Assembly: GCA_903772945.1 (NCBI GenBank)
Contig: CAICTM010001178.1
Location: 1 to 34,934 of the forward strand
DNA: 34,934 bases
Source of the DNA: Seminavis robusta
Lineage: Eukaryota > Bacillariophyta > Bacillariophyceae > Naviculales > Naviculaceae
Direction of reading: 5' to 3'
The stretch's first letter is position 1; the number at the start of each line of letters is the position of its first letter. The notes under the pieces were generated by a model. It was not told the origin of the DNA. It made no database searches and saw only the letters and a list, made by a program, of their open reading frames with translations. Position numbers and translations under genes: made by a program. Shown here in pieces: positions 9,356-19,862 of the stretch.

Positions 9356-11026
9356 ATGGCTGCTTGTGCTTTTTCTACCTTTTGTGTGGGACGTCAAGCT
9401 ACCGTAGCCAGAACCCGTTCACTGGTATCTTCCCAATGGGCGACACCATCACGTCCTGGTGGCGCTTTTAATAATTCTCCCATCAGTTTGGCTCCGATTG
9501 GTGGTGGGGTTGTTAGCGCACCATCTTTCTCGACTCTTTCCAGCAATCGTGCTGATTCCTTGGTGGCGCTACAGAGGGTTCCAAATAATCGAGAAGGGTC
9601 TAATAGCCATGAAAGATCGTGGGATAATATGTCGTCGCTGATGGCTCTGGCGGCCTCGGCGGCGTTGCTGAACTATTCCAATAACGTCACAAAAGCCGAA
9701 CCACCGGCACCACCATCACCCATGGCAACCTCAGTGGCAGCAGTATCAGCGTCCCCATTCCAGCCGTCTTCAGAACATCAACAGAAGATGAAGTTCACGG
9801 GAAACATCCGGAGGCGAGTATCTTCGATCCAAGCGAAGAGAAACGTCGAGTATGTGAAGGAAGAATCCAAGTTACCTTTGAGATTCCAATTCTACAAGAC
9901 TTCTGCTGAGTGTGAGGGGGGTCTCAAGGAAGAAACATCAGCTGATATCCTTAGCGAGGCTGATATACTTAGCAAGGCCAAACCCTATGAGGTGTGTTTT
10001 TTGTTGTTCGCATTTGATACAGGGCATTTGATGCCTGGTACCAATACCCTACATTTTTTTTCCTTGAATTTTCTTTTATCCTAACTTTCTTCTATTTCTC
10101 GTTTTCTGCTACCGTTATTGCAGGTTTCAATCGAGGCATTTCAAGGGAGGAGAGAAACTATGGAAGATGAAGTGGTTGTCAACGGAGGAGGCCGCTTTGC
10201 AGCTGTATTTGATGGGCATGGGGGCGGCGATGTGTCACTGTATTTGAAGCAGCACCTCTATCACCTTTTCCTCCTGCGTTTGGAACAAAAGCATTGGGAA
10301 GAAAGCGATTCGGATGTCCAGGATATTCGACTCACGACACCCTCTATTCCAGCCTACATGTCCGCGTTGAGGGAAGGGTTACATTCGGTCGAAACGGAAA
10401 TTATCAGACACCCGGAATTGAACTTTGTGGGGAGTACGGCTGTGGCTGTAGTTCTGCACGAGAACCCAAGTGGGTATCGAACCCTCATATCAGCTAATGT
10501 GGGAGACAGCAGAGCCATACTCTGTCGAGATTGGAAGGCAGTTGATCTTACCAAAGATCACAAGCCTACTGCGGAAGGTGAGCGAAAGAGAATTCTCAGG
10601 GCTGGAGGAAGGATCTTCTTGGATGACACTGGTGTGCACCGGGTCATGAACCTTTCGCTCTCGAGGGCAATTGGAGATGGTTTCTCCAAGCCTATCGTTT
10701 CGCCTGAACCAGATATCCGACGGTTCCGTGTGGAAGATGAAGGAGATGAATTCATCCTGTTGGCCTCGGATGGACTTTGGGACGTCATGTCATCGCAGGA
10801 TGCTGTGAATTTCGTTAGAGCCAGACTGGATGAGGCTCAATGCGTCGCTGAACGAATGAGCAAAGAAGAGAAAAGAAAAAAGATGGCCTCGACACGAGAG
10901 AACATGGCCAGTGTGGTTGTCCAAGAAGCGATGAAATTGGGTTCTGCAGATAACACGTCTGTTGCCATGGTTTGGCTAAAGAACCCGCAAGGGCAAGAGG
11001 ACGACAAGCAAGCTACAGGCAATTGA
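9356..11026 (+). CDS. PP2C-family (PPM) protein serine/threonine phosphatase
   Basis: The CDS joins 9356..9991 and 10124..11026 (512 residues). The 132-base intron (GTGTGT...TTGCAG) is a multiple of three but carries an in-frame TAA at 10082-10084. Exon 2 holds the whole metal-dependent phosphatase domain: RRETMED (223-227), VFDGHGGGD with the metal-binding Asp242, GSTAVAVVL, SANVGDSRAILC, NLSLSRAIGD, LLASDGLWDVMSSQ and SADNTSVAMV. All the metal-coordinating aspartates expected for an active PPM enzyme (DG, DG, DN) are present. Exon 1 encodes 212 residues of low-complexity leader: MAACAFSTFCVGRQATVART is Arg/Ser-rich without acidic residues, as in a mitochondrial transit peptide. A short duplicated motif (ADILSEADILSK) lies just before the junction. 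The intron therefore separates targeting and regulatory parts from the enzyme. The target protein is unknown. The gene lies tail-to-tail with the kinesin gene, 93 bases apart. Confidence 0.93.
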
Positions 11027-11119
11027 CGACTTCAATTGGTGTAATCTGTACTCCACTAGTGATGAAAGAATAGTAAATTTTATATTTTGCTTACTACGGA
11101 GATTCTAGCAAGGCAAGGC

Positions 11120-14100
11120 CTAGTTTTCTGAAATGTCAGAAAGAACGTTGCCAAAAGGCAGCATTGTAGACTGTCGCTTCTTCTTGTTCTCATTCTCCGG
11201 ATGCTCAGAGAGCACCTTTCCAAATGGTAGCAATGTGGAAGACTCACCGTTCCTATTGGTCTGGGGACGCGGCTTGCCCGGAGAATCTGCCCGATGCGTT
11301 TTCGTTGACTTGCTGCTTGCCAGAGTGCTCCTGGCCTTGTCTTGTGGCTTGCGCTTCTTCAGTGCACTGTTTGGATCCAAAGGTACAATCCGCTGTCTTT
11401 GAGGAGCTGGAGATGCACGTGATACTTCCCGTTTCTTCTTGGTGCTGCTTTCAACCGCCGGCTTCACCGGTCGCTTCCTCGGAGGGGTCAATCGGGAGGA
11501 TCTCTCAGCTGGCTTTCTCTTCACGGCACTCTGGACCATTCGCAGATGCATGAATTCAGTTCGTTTCTCCACCCAATTGTCCACGCCATCAGACTTCTTC
11601 AGTAACGTTCGAACCTCGGTGCTCAACAGATTCCGATCGAAACCCACCCCTTCATTGTCTTTCCATCGCTGCAACATCGCTGCCAACTGCTCCAACGTGG
11701 CAGTGTATTTACCTTGCATTTGCTTCCTAAACCGCTCCTCCTTCAGCAGTGCAGCGCTTCCAGACTTCTTGGTGAGCAGCCGTTGCTTGCTGCACCTCTT
11801 GACCTCAAACTCGGAGAGCCTTGCACTCAGAAGTCGCAGCTCAGAGTCCAAAGAAATGATTCTGCTTTTCGTGTCTTGTCTCGCCCTTAGTCGTTCGACT
11901 TGTCGGTGAATACGCTCCAGCTTGAACAGTCTAGTCTCGAGTCTCTTGTAGCATGATCGGCAGTTCTTGATCGCGGTGAGCACCCATTGTTCCTTGTCCT
12001 CGGTACAGATGCGAAGAACTTCGTCGAAAGGACTTTCGGTGCTGCTCTCCATTGCCTTGGTGGCCTCGTCGATTTCACTCCAAAACTTCCCGCGATCGAG
12101 CAGCGACACATTCAAAGCCTCCCAGACAACCGTCAGAGCTTCAATTTCGCTTTGAGTCATCGTTTCGACCCCTGTCTTTAGAGCATCCATCTCTGTAATG
12201 CACGCCTCCACAAACTCCTGGGAAAGTGGCGGCAGCCGAAAGAGAGCATCGTGGAAGCTCGTGTAGGCTTCGCTGGCATCCAATTCTCTCTCGACTGTGT
12301 CCAACAGCGTTTTCTGTGCTCTGTTGACAATTTCACGGAGCACCGAAGAGAGCTGACTCCGCCCTTTGGCAACACTTGACAGCGAGTCATGAATCATCTC
12401 CAAATGATCTGAAAACGGCCGCGATGCCGAAAGGACTCCGTTTCCTTGGACGACGCGTGTAGATGCTTCCACCAAACGCGACTGGTCCCACCAACTGGGA
12501 AGGTTGTCCAATCGTTGTTTCACACTGTGAAGAGACACGGCAACCACCTCGTCTTCAGAAAGGTTCATTTCTTGGACGAGCTTGTGCGAAAGGTTCAGCA
12601 CTTCCGTGTTTCGCACCAAAAGCCTCGCTTTCTTCAACCTCAGCGAGGAGAGCTCTTCTTCGCAGCCCGACAGGAAACGATCGCTCAAGTTACCTTGGAC
12701 GGGGCCATTTTGTTTTTCGCCGCTCATACCAGGGTCCTCATGCTCCTGAGATGCTTGCATCGCGGCCGTGTGCCGGATCAATGACTGAAGATCACTGGAA
12801 AGATCGGATTTCGAAATCATCATCGACGAAGTGATCTCCTGGGCATCCCGTGCAATCTTTTCTCGTCTCTCGAGGGCCCCTGCGACGGTTGGCTGCAACT
12901 TGGCACTCTCACCTTGCAACCACTCTAATCTTTGCAAGAGTGTCATCTCTGCTGGATCAGAGGTGCTGTCTCCCAGTTCCAATCCTAGTGCACTTTGCAT
13001 TGTGTTGAGTTCACCTTCCAGTCTACTGATGGTGGTTGACGTTTTCGATTTCAAATCTGACGCTTCTTCCAGTTTGCGAGCGCATGTATCTTCCAGGCAA
13101 GACTCAATCTGCTGGCGAATTGCCTCTCGGTGGCCCAGATCGACACCCAGTTCTTGCCAAAGTAGCTGTGCCTTATCAAAGAACCCCTCCGATGGATGCA
13201 CTCCGTCAGTCTGCTGGATGATGGTGTCGGCGAGTGTAAGCTTCTCCTTGACAGCAGCATGTTCGCCTCCAAGTTTCTCCATGTCCTTTTGCAGCTGTTC
13301 TTTTGAGGATGTTGCTTCGTTCAATCGGTCCTGAGCTTCCCGCAGCTTGTCTTCGAGACTGGACTTTTCTTCCTCCAAGTTTTGCAACATTTGCACCTGG
13401 TCCTCGCCAGAAAGGCGACGGCGACGTGAAATATCGTTTGTCAACCCTGTGATCTTGTTGCTGAGCGCTTCAACTTCATTCTCCAAGCTCACGAGGGCGC
13501 AATCTTTGCGTGCAACCGCACTGGCCACACGGCGGCGCTCGAGCTGTATCGACACAGAAGAAGCGGGTGAATGTTAGCTTTCAATATAGTCCACACGTAT
13601 CCCGGCCGAGAGGATCACCCTTCGACTTACCTCTGTCTTTGCGTACAGCTCCACGGTCTCCATGAGCAACGTACGCAACACTGGTGCTGTCTTTGCAGCC
13701 AAAACCGACTCGGTGGTGTCATTATTGTTGTCGTCAGGGTCGTCATTGTTTGGCAGCCTGGCCCTCAAGTCTTCGAGTTCTCTTCCCAACACTTCCACTT
13801 TCAGTTCAAGTTCTTCGACATTCTGTTTGCGATCCTCGACATCATCGTCTTCCATTGCATCATCGTCTGTGTTCTCTAGAATCTTCACCTCCTTGACCAT
13901 TTCTCGCATAGCCTCGCTGTATTCGGCCACTCTCTCTTCGTACTTCTGCTGTAGTTCAGATCGAGTCACCCTGTCTTTGACAAACTTCTCAAGCACGAAC
14001 TTGGCAGACTTAACTTCGTCATCAAGAGGAGCAAAACTTGGTTCGTCCTCCTTACCGTCGGCATTTGGTAGAGGCGGCAGCATTGTGGACCGCCTTCGAC

Positions 14101-16443
14101 CTGCTCCGATGGTGCTGGCCCGTTGTCTAAAGTCTCGTTGTCGCGAAGACAAAACCTTCATCAAATGAGTTTCGGTTTGCTTCATCTTCTTGTTGAGTTG
14201 GTGGATGTAATTCTGCCTCTTGTTCAAGTTGCTTTTGTGAAGTCGGACTTCATTCTGCAGCTTGGAAACATGCTTCTCCGCTTTCCTCTCTTTGCGTTTG
14301 AGGGCCATGATCTCTCTAGTTTTTGCGTCTGTGTATTCCTTGTGTTTCGCAGCAGCTTCCTTTTGCTTTTTCATGAGTGCAACCCGTCCGTGCTTCAGCT
14401 CAGTAATTTTGCGCTCCAGAGTTTTGCATTTCTGTGCTTCTTGTTCCGCCTTGCGGCACATTTGTCGATGCTTACGAGTCTCATTTCTCGCACGAGATAG
14501 GGTCTGCTCCACTTTTTCGAGCTTTTTCTTGATGGATGCAGAGCAGCCTGTTGATGGATCTGCCTTTGCCTTTTCAAGCTGATCGGCAAGCTGTTCCTTT
14601 TCGACTTCGAGCTGCTGCACTTCGGCCATCAACACTTCGTATTTCTCCTTCATATTGTGGTACACTCGCAAGCTCTCCTTGAGCTGTAGTAGCAAGCCTT
14701 CTTGCACGGCCAACTCGCCCTCTACCTGCTGGAGCTGCTCGTTATCCTTCTCCTGCTGCTGGCCAAATTTCTGGTCCTGATGCTGAACTTCGAGTAGCTG
14801 GTCGAGAATCGCCATTTCTGCGTCCGGATCTACCTCATCTAGTAGGGGATCGTCAAACTTCTCCAAGATGGACCGATTGGGAGTAGCTTCAATGACCGGG
14901 CTTCGCTTGTTGGAAAATCTGGTTCTTGCTGGGGACGCAAACTCCATAGCAGAAGGCGGTGAAACGCGAAAAGCCCCAGGTTGATTTGTCACTGGAGGGG
15001 CTGGGAGTAAGAGCAGAGAAGACGATGCCTCGGCTTGATTCGCAACTTCATGGAGTTGCAGAATGTAGTCTTGGACATCAGATCGATTCAACAAACTGTC
15101 GTCGATCTCACCAATCTTTTCGTCAGCATCAGTTGTTGCGTCGGTGCCAAGTTGGCGTTCTTTGAAACGCAATTTGACCAATTCACATTGCATCACACGT
15201 GTGAGGTTGTTCAGTCTATGCAGTTCTACAATATGGGCGTCCACGTTCTTTGTCGGAGCGTTCTTGATGTTCCTTGCGCGGTTAGCATAGTGCAACGTTG
15301 ATACTGTTTCACCTGCATTAGTGTTCGACGGTGACACACAAGCAAGGAAGAGAGTTTGACTGTTTCCACCGAGGGCGTCCTGCAGTAGACGTGTGAGCTT
15401 AGATTGTCGATACGGGACATGCACTTTCTTTTCTTTGGCCAAGCGTTCCTCGTCTGCCAGTGCATTGATGACGTTCCCCAAAGCCAAGAGGCCTTCGTTG
15501 ATCTTGATGCCCTCTCGAGCTCTTTCTCCTTCAGCTCCCGTTTTCTTCATCCTTTCACTTCCGGCCAAATCCACAAAGGTAAACTTGGACTCGGTTGTCA
15601 TGTCAACGTCACCCGCATTAGCTGACCTCGTTGTTTTGGATAAGTGAATTGTAAACACTGCATGGGATCGACTCGAGGTAAGATTCATCAGCGTGGCAGC
15701 GGTTGTTCGATTCATGGTGCCTTCGTTCAACACTTCTAAGGCTTCGGCTGCGTTGACCACAGGACTATTTGTGAGTCCTGCTATAACGATCCCTCCGTTG
15801 GAGTCCTCCCGAAGCGGCAAAGATGGCCGATTGCTATCCAACAAATCATGAACATCTTCCCCATACACCTCCAAGAACGAAGCAGAGATTTTGAAGTCCA
15901 TGGCTGCTGAACCATTACCATTGTTCTGCATGTCTTGCGAGAGAGACAAATCTTTCTGTCTTTGTAGCTGATCGAATATTTCTGCCAAGAATCGAGGAAT
16001 CAACCCTGTATGCGCCGCGCTTTCAAACTCCGAGTGAGCCTCACTGCCCATGGTGAAAGTCTTTCCTGATCCTGTCTGGCCATACGCCATGATCTGTTCA
16101 ATTCGACGAAAAATCAAAGGAAAAAATTGAGGATTTGTCTTCACATTGTTTCCAAGAAACATAGCTGGCTAGCTTATTGATCAGGAAACCAACTCACCGT
16201 CGCGTTGTATCCATCCACAAAACTGGCGAGCAAAGGTTTGGAGACACTTTCGTAGAGTTCTTGTTGCCCAACGAAGGAGTCGAATACGGCATCATACGTG
16301 AAGCGGCGCTCCCCAATCCCAACACATGGAGGCGAGATGTCCAGAACTCGCTTTCCTCCTTGCTTGATTTCATTGTTCGTCAGAGGTCTGATCCTCACAC
16401 CCACGCGGACTTGACATGATGACGATGCACTGGGCGCCGCCAT
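11120..16443 (-). CDS. Kinesin-4 motor fused to a MAP65/PRC1/Ase1-like microtubule bundler
   Basis: The CDS joins, on the - strand, 16443..16198, 16093..13631 and 13543..11120 (1710 residues). Intron 1 is 104 bases (GTGAGT...AACAG) and falls just before the P-loop; intron 2 is 87 bases (GTAAGT...ATACAG), with an in-frame stop inside. Both introns are phase 0. Motor, residues about 10-361: P-loop GQTGSGKT (87-94), switch I NLTSSRSH (218-225), switch II VDLAGSE (256-262), and GIKINEGLLALGNVINAL and ACVSPSNTNAGET, which are typical of kinesin-4. The stalk to about 895 is long coiled coil. From 904 a further coiled coil leads into a MAP65-like block: LLWQELGVDLGHREAIRQQI (about 1030), ALGLELG, and LLQRLEWLQG with LERREKIA. 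A spectrin-like MAP65 block follows at about 1370-1540 (VVWEALNVSLLDRGKFW, GSAALLKEERFRKQ, AAMLQRWKDNEGVGF). The tail is basic and ends in a duplicated motif STxLPFGxVLS. The likely role is antiparallel midzone microtubule overlap. The third exon has no ATG near its start, which supports one gene. Confidence 0.85.
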
Positions 16444-17648
16444 TGTTCTAGTGCTGAATGCGCATGAAGACGCCTTTCTCTTTGTTCTTTGTTTGTCCGA
16501 AACTGTTGCCACAAAACGAGATGGTCATGATGAATTTGTCAACGACTTTTCTTCATTTTGAATTTCTGGTACCTGAAATGCTGTAGAAACCTACGTCAGC
16601 ATTAACGACACTTTCTGATTCGGAACATAGAGATTTAATGCAAATTGAGACGTGGATATTCATAAATCTCTACGTTGAAACATTCTCACAACTCTCCATT
16701 TCTTTTTGGCTTTTTGTGAATTCATCAAAAAGAGAGGCAACACTACATGTATAAACAGAAGAGCCTGCTTGTACCGGTATTGGTAGTCTACTGTGGGCTT
16801 GCTGCGGTATTGCCTACCGGTATGTAGGCAATGTCATGTAACTGCAGACAGCCAAGGAGCGCCGAAATTGTAAATTCTGTTCTACGGACAGTGAGATCAT
16901 GACAAGTTTGCTCCTTGATGCTCCATAGCTGTTGTGACCCCGGGAACCGGCCAACAGGCTGAGCCACCAGCAGCTAGAAAGCCCTCCAACGATCGCACAT
17001 TGCACTACATGAAGCTATGCATAGAAGGATCCTATCGTCGTTCTCTCAAAACCCGTTGGGTCAGATCTCGGTTCCTTTTCCCATACATGTAGTCTAGGAA
17101 TCCGATTCGATACACGTCAGCCTGTCACCCTCATCACGTCTGAGCAGAGTTCGATTGATATTTGCAGGCGCAAAGGAACCAGACCATCAGTGTGAAAGAA
17201 CGGATTGGAGGGAAAATCTTGAGAAGACGAAATTGCAGCGCTTGACAAATAGGCTCCATTGGGCTGCCAGAACTCGCTCGTACGTACCGTGGAGACTACC
17301 TAGATCTGATGCAGGTGGTATCTTGGTCATGGTCAAAGTGAGTTGAAGGTCCTGGCTAGCATGATGGTTGATACTCCGCCTGAGAACAAACCACATCCAT
17401 AGCCATCCATGGGCCTCAAGCCAGCGACCTGCAATTTCACCCATCAAGATCTTCCGTCAGCGAAAGTCGGAGTCACACATGCAGAACAAAAGCTTGATCC
17501 ACGCACTGAGAAAGCTCTGGGCTCTGGTTGCAATCCCAATGCCATTGATGCTTTCAAGTAGAATAACAACACAGCGGATACCCCAGAGTATTGCTAAGCT
17601 AGCTAGTAGTAGCGAAGCAAACACAGAGGAAGGATCATCATTAGCACT
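16444..17648. other. Divergent promoter region, 1.2 kb
   Basis: Head-to-head spacer between the kinesin fusion (-) and the amino-acid permease (+). The open frames near 17155-17640 have no motif and probably include the permease 5' UTR. Two TACCGGTA words (16772-16779 and 16815-16822) and a hairpin at 16809-16832 are the only structures noted. Confidence 0.55.
16809..16832. repeat. Perfect 9-base inverted repeat centred on CGGTAT
   Basis: The arms ATTGCCTAC (16809-16817) and GTAGGCAAT (16824-16832) flank a 6-base loop, in the divergent promoter region about 370 bases upstream of the kinesin ATG. It could be a binding site or a hairpin; its function is unknown. Confidence 0.7.
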
Positions 17649-19549
17649 ATGTTTCACCACGAAGTTGAAGAATCTGGCGAGAAACCCGATGATGCCTCGG
17701 AAGCAGCCACTGTGCCACCCTCGTCGCCATCGATAGCGGCATCGCCGTATTGGGGCCAGTCAACAGCCCCAGCCAAGCCAGAAGGGTTCTCCCCCGCGGT
17801 CGGTTTTTGCTTCGCCATCAACTACATCCTCGGGACTGGATTCTTGACTGTGCCATGGGCATTCAGCCAAGGTGGTTTGGTTTTGTCCACTGTGGTCATT
17901 ATTGCGGTTGGTTTCTTCTCGGATATGGCCAAGAACTACTTGTTGGAGACCATGGCAAGAGCAGAAGCCATGTTAGATAATCGGATGCACTGGATAAAAA
18001 GACAACCAGGAGACGAAGAAAAGATGCGACTCATTTACTCACCCGTGATTATGAGGACAGAATCCAGCGATCTTTTGCAATCGACTCCTAAGCCCCACAA
18101 CTATGACAGTACTGGCAACCTTTCAGCTCATGGAGGGAAACTGGCCCCTGCTTATTCTCTTCCAGGCACGCCAGGAGCAAGTCTGCCAGGGACTCCACTC
18201 CCTTCTCAACCAGGAACACCCAGCAAACAACAGCATGGCCGTCATCTCATCCACAGACCACCGCCAAAATACCTTGTGAAACATCGAAAATTTGAAGTCA
18301 ATTCACTTTGCAGAGTTTTTCTGGGAAAACCAGGGCTTCGTCTGTACACGGCATTTATCTGTCTCTATATATACTGCACACTCTGGGCCTACACATCAGT
18401 TTTTGCAAGTGCCATTGCCAATGCAGTTCCAATATTGGGAGACGACAACTACGACACCAACTACCTCATCTTTGCATTGATTTTTGCCGCCATGGTTGTC
18501 CCCATGTCCTGTATGGAACTGGACGAACAAGTTGTTGTCCAAGTGATTATGACGGGTGCCCGCTTTCTCATGCTGGCTCTCATGGTTGGCACCAGCTCTC
18601 TGTGTGCAGACGATGTCCACAACCACAGCAAGAAAACATTTGAAGAAGCACCAATGTTTCATCTTGCAGGGATTCACAAAATGCTTCCCATCATGGTGTT
18701 TGCGCACATTTATCATCACTCCATCCCTGGCTTGGCCAACCCAGTCAATAACAAGAAGAGTTTGAGTGGCATGTTCCGAGCAACAACAACGTTCAGCACC
18801 ATCGCTTATGCCTTTATTGGAATTGTTTTGGCATCCACTTTTGGCAAACACATTGAGCAATCTTCTAATCTCAACTGGAACAATTTCACAGGCGGAACAG
18901 CTGTATTGAACAAGGAAGGTGAAATTGTTTCCGTTGCTTGGTGGGCCAAGGCCATCTCAATTTATGTTCTGTGCTTTCCAGCCTTGGATGTGGTATCAGC
19001 TTTTCCATTGAATGCCATCACTTTGGGAAACAACATGATGGGATCTTACTATGGCAAGAGGATTCATGAAGTGGAGGTGAGTCTTTTTGCTTTTCGGTTT
19101 GGTCACATTTCGTCTGTTTTCCTATCATGGCTCTGACATACCTATTGCATGGCTGTCTCACTACCCGTATCCAGCACAACCGTTGGATACGAATACGATT
19201 CCGTCTTTTGGCAGGCATCCCACCAATCATCTTTGGTATCTTGGAACGACAATTAGGCACCATCACTGACTACGCAGGTACAACAGGTTTCATGATTGGT
19301 TTTAGCTTTCCTGCATTGCTTTACCTACGAAGTCGAATGAAGGCCAAGAAAAAGCACTTCAACGCGACAACCTTTTATTCATCCTATGCCTCCTCCAGTG
19401 TTGCGGCCTGGGCATTGTTCTACTTTGGAGCTGTCATGGTTGTTTATGTAGTGTGCTGCCTTGTGACACGCATGGGTGACGAGGACGATGATGAGCGTAG
19501 ACGAGGTAGGTCGTTGATGTTTGTTGGGCCGGATTGGCTACTACAGTGA
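17649..19549 (+). CDS. AAAP-family (SLC38/TMEM104-like) amino-acid transporter
   Basis: The CDS joins 17649..19076 and 19175..19549 across a 98-base phase-0 intron (GTGAGT...TCCAG), giving 600 residues. It has the fold of the amino acid/auxin permease group. TM1 holds the unwound-helix motif INYILGTGFLTVPWAF (57-72), and TM2 is VLSTVVIIAVGFFSDMAKNY. Further hydrophobic spans lie at about 232-260, 272-286, 300-318, 342-362, 376-396 and 430-455. After the join come RLLAGIPPIIFGILERQ and two more spans, AGTTGFMIGFSFPALLYL and SVAAWALFYFGAVMVVYVV. The first loop is unusually long (about 105-215) and carries PGTP repeats (LPGTPGASLPGTPLPSQPGT) likely to be cytosolic and phosphorylated. The C-terminus has an acidic-basic patch (GDEDDDERRRG). 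The substrate is not predictable. It lies tail-to-tail with the glycerol-3-phosphate dehydrogenase gene. Confidence 0.88.
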
Positions 19550-19862
19550 ACTGTGAGGGCCATGTATGGGTGTATATTTTACGGCTACCAATATGTGGAT
19601 GACATAGACAAAACAGGAATGTGTAGTGCTTAATAGAATTATTCCAAGCTTGAAAGTTTTCGACCTAGCTAGTCTTGTTGGCCAGTTGTAGCCTCTTGGA
19701 AGACAATTCACATCGCTTGCGCTCTACATCTCTCTTGGATGCGCCCCTGTATTGTACTATTGGTTGTATCATCGTTTTTGAGCTCTCCAGCCAGATATAT
19801 TTTGCTGCATGACTTTATTCAGTACGCTACGGGCTGACAGATTCCCGATGAAGATGCCACAA
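19550..19862. other. Intergenic region between convergent genes
   Basis: A 313-base tail-to-tail spacer that must hold both 3' UTRs. No gene or notable structure is seen. Confidence 0.6.

Noticed and set aside
13544..13630. Reading the kinesin and the MAP65-like part as two separate genes
   Set aside because: The intervening 87 bases have consensus splice sites in phase, the downstream frame lacks an early ATG, and there is no room for a 3' UTR and a promoter.
17368..17736. 122-codon + strand frame overlapping the permease start
   Set aside because: No motif; it overlaps the well-supported permease start in another frame and probably lies in its 5' UTR.
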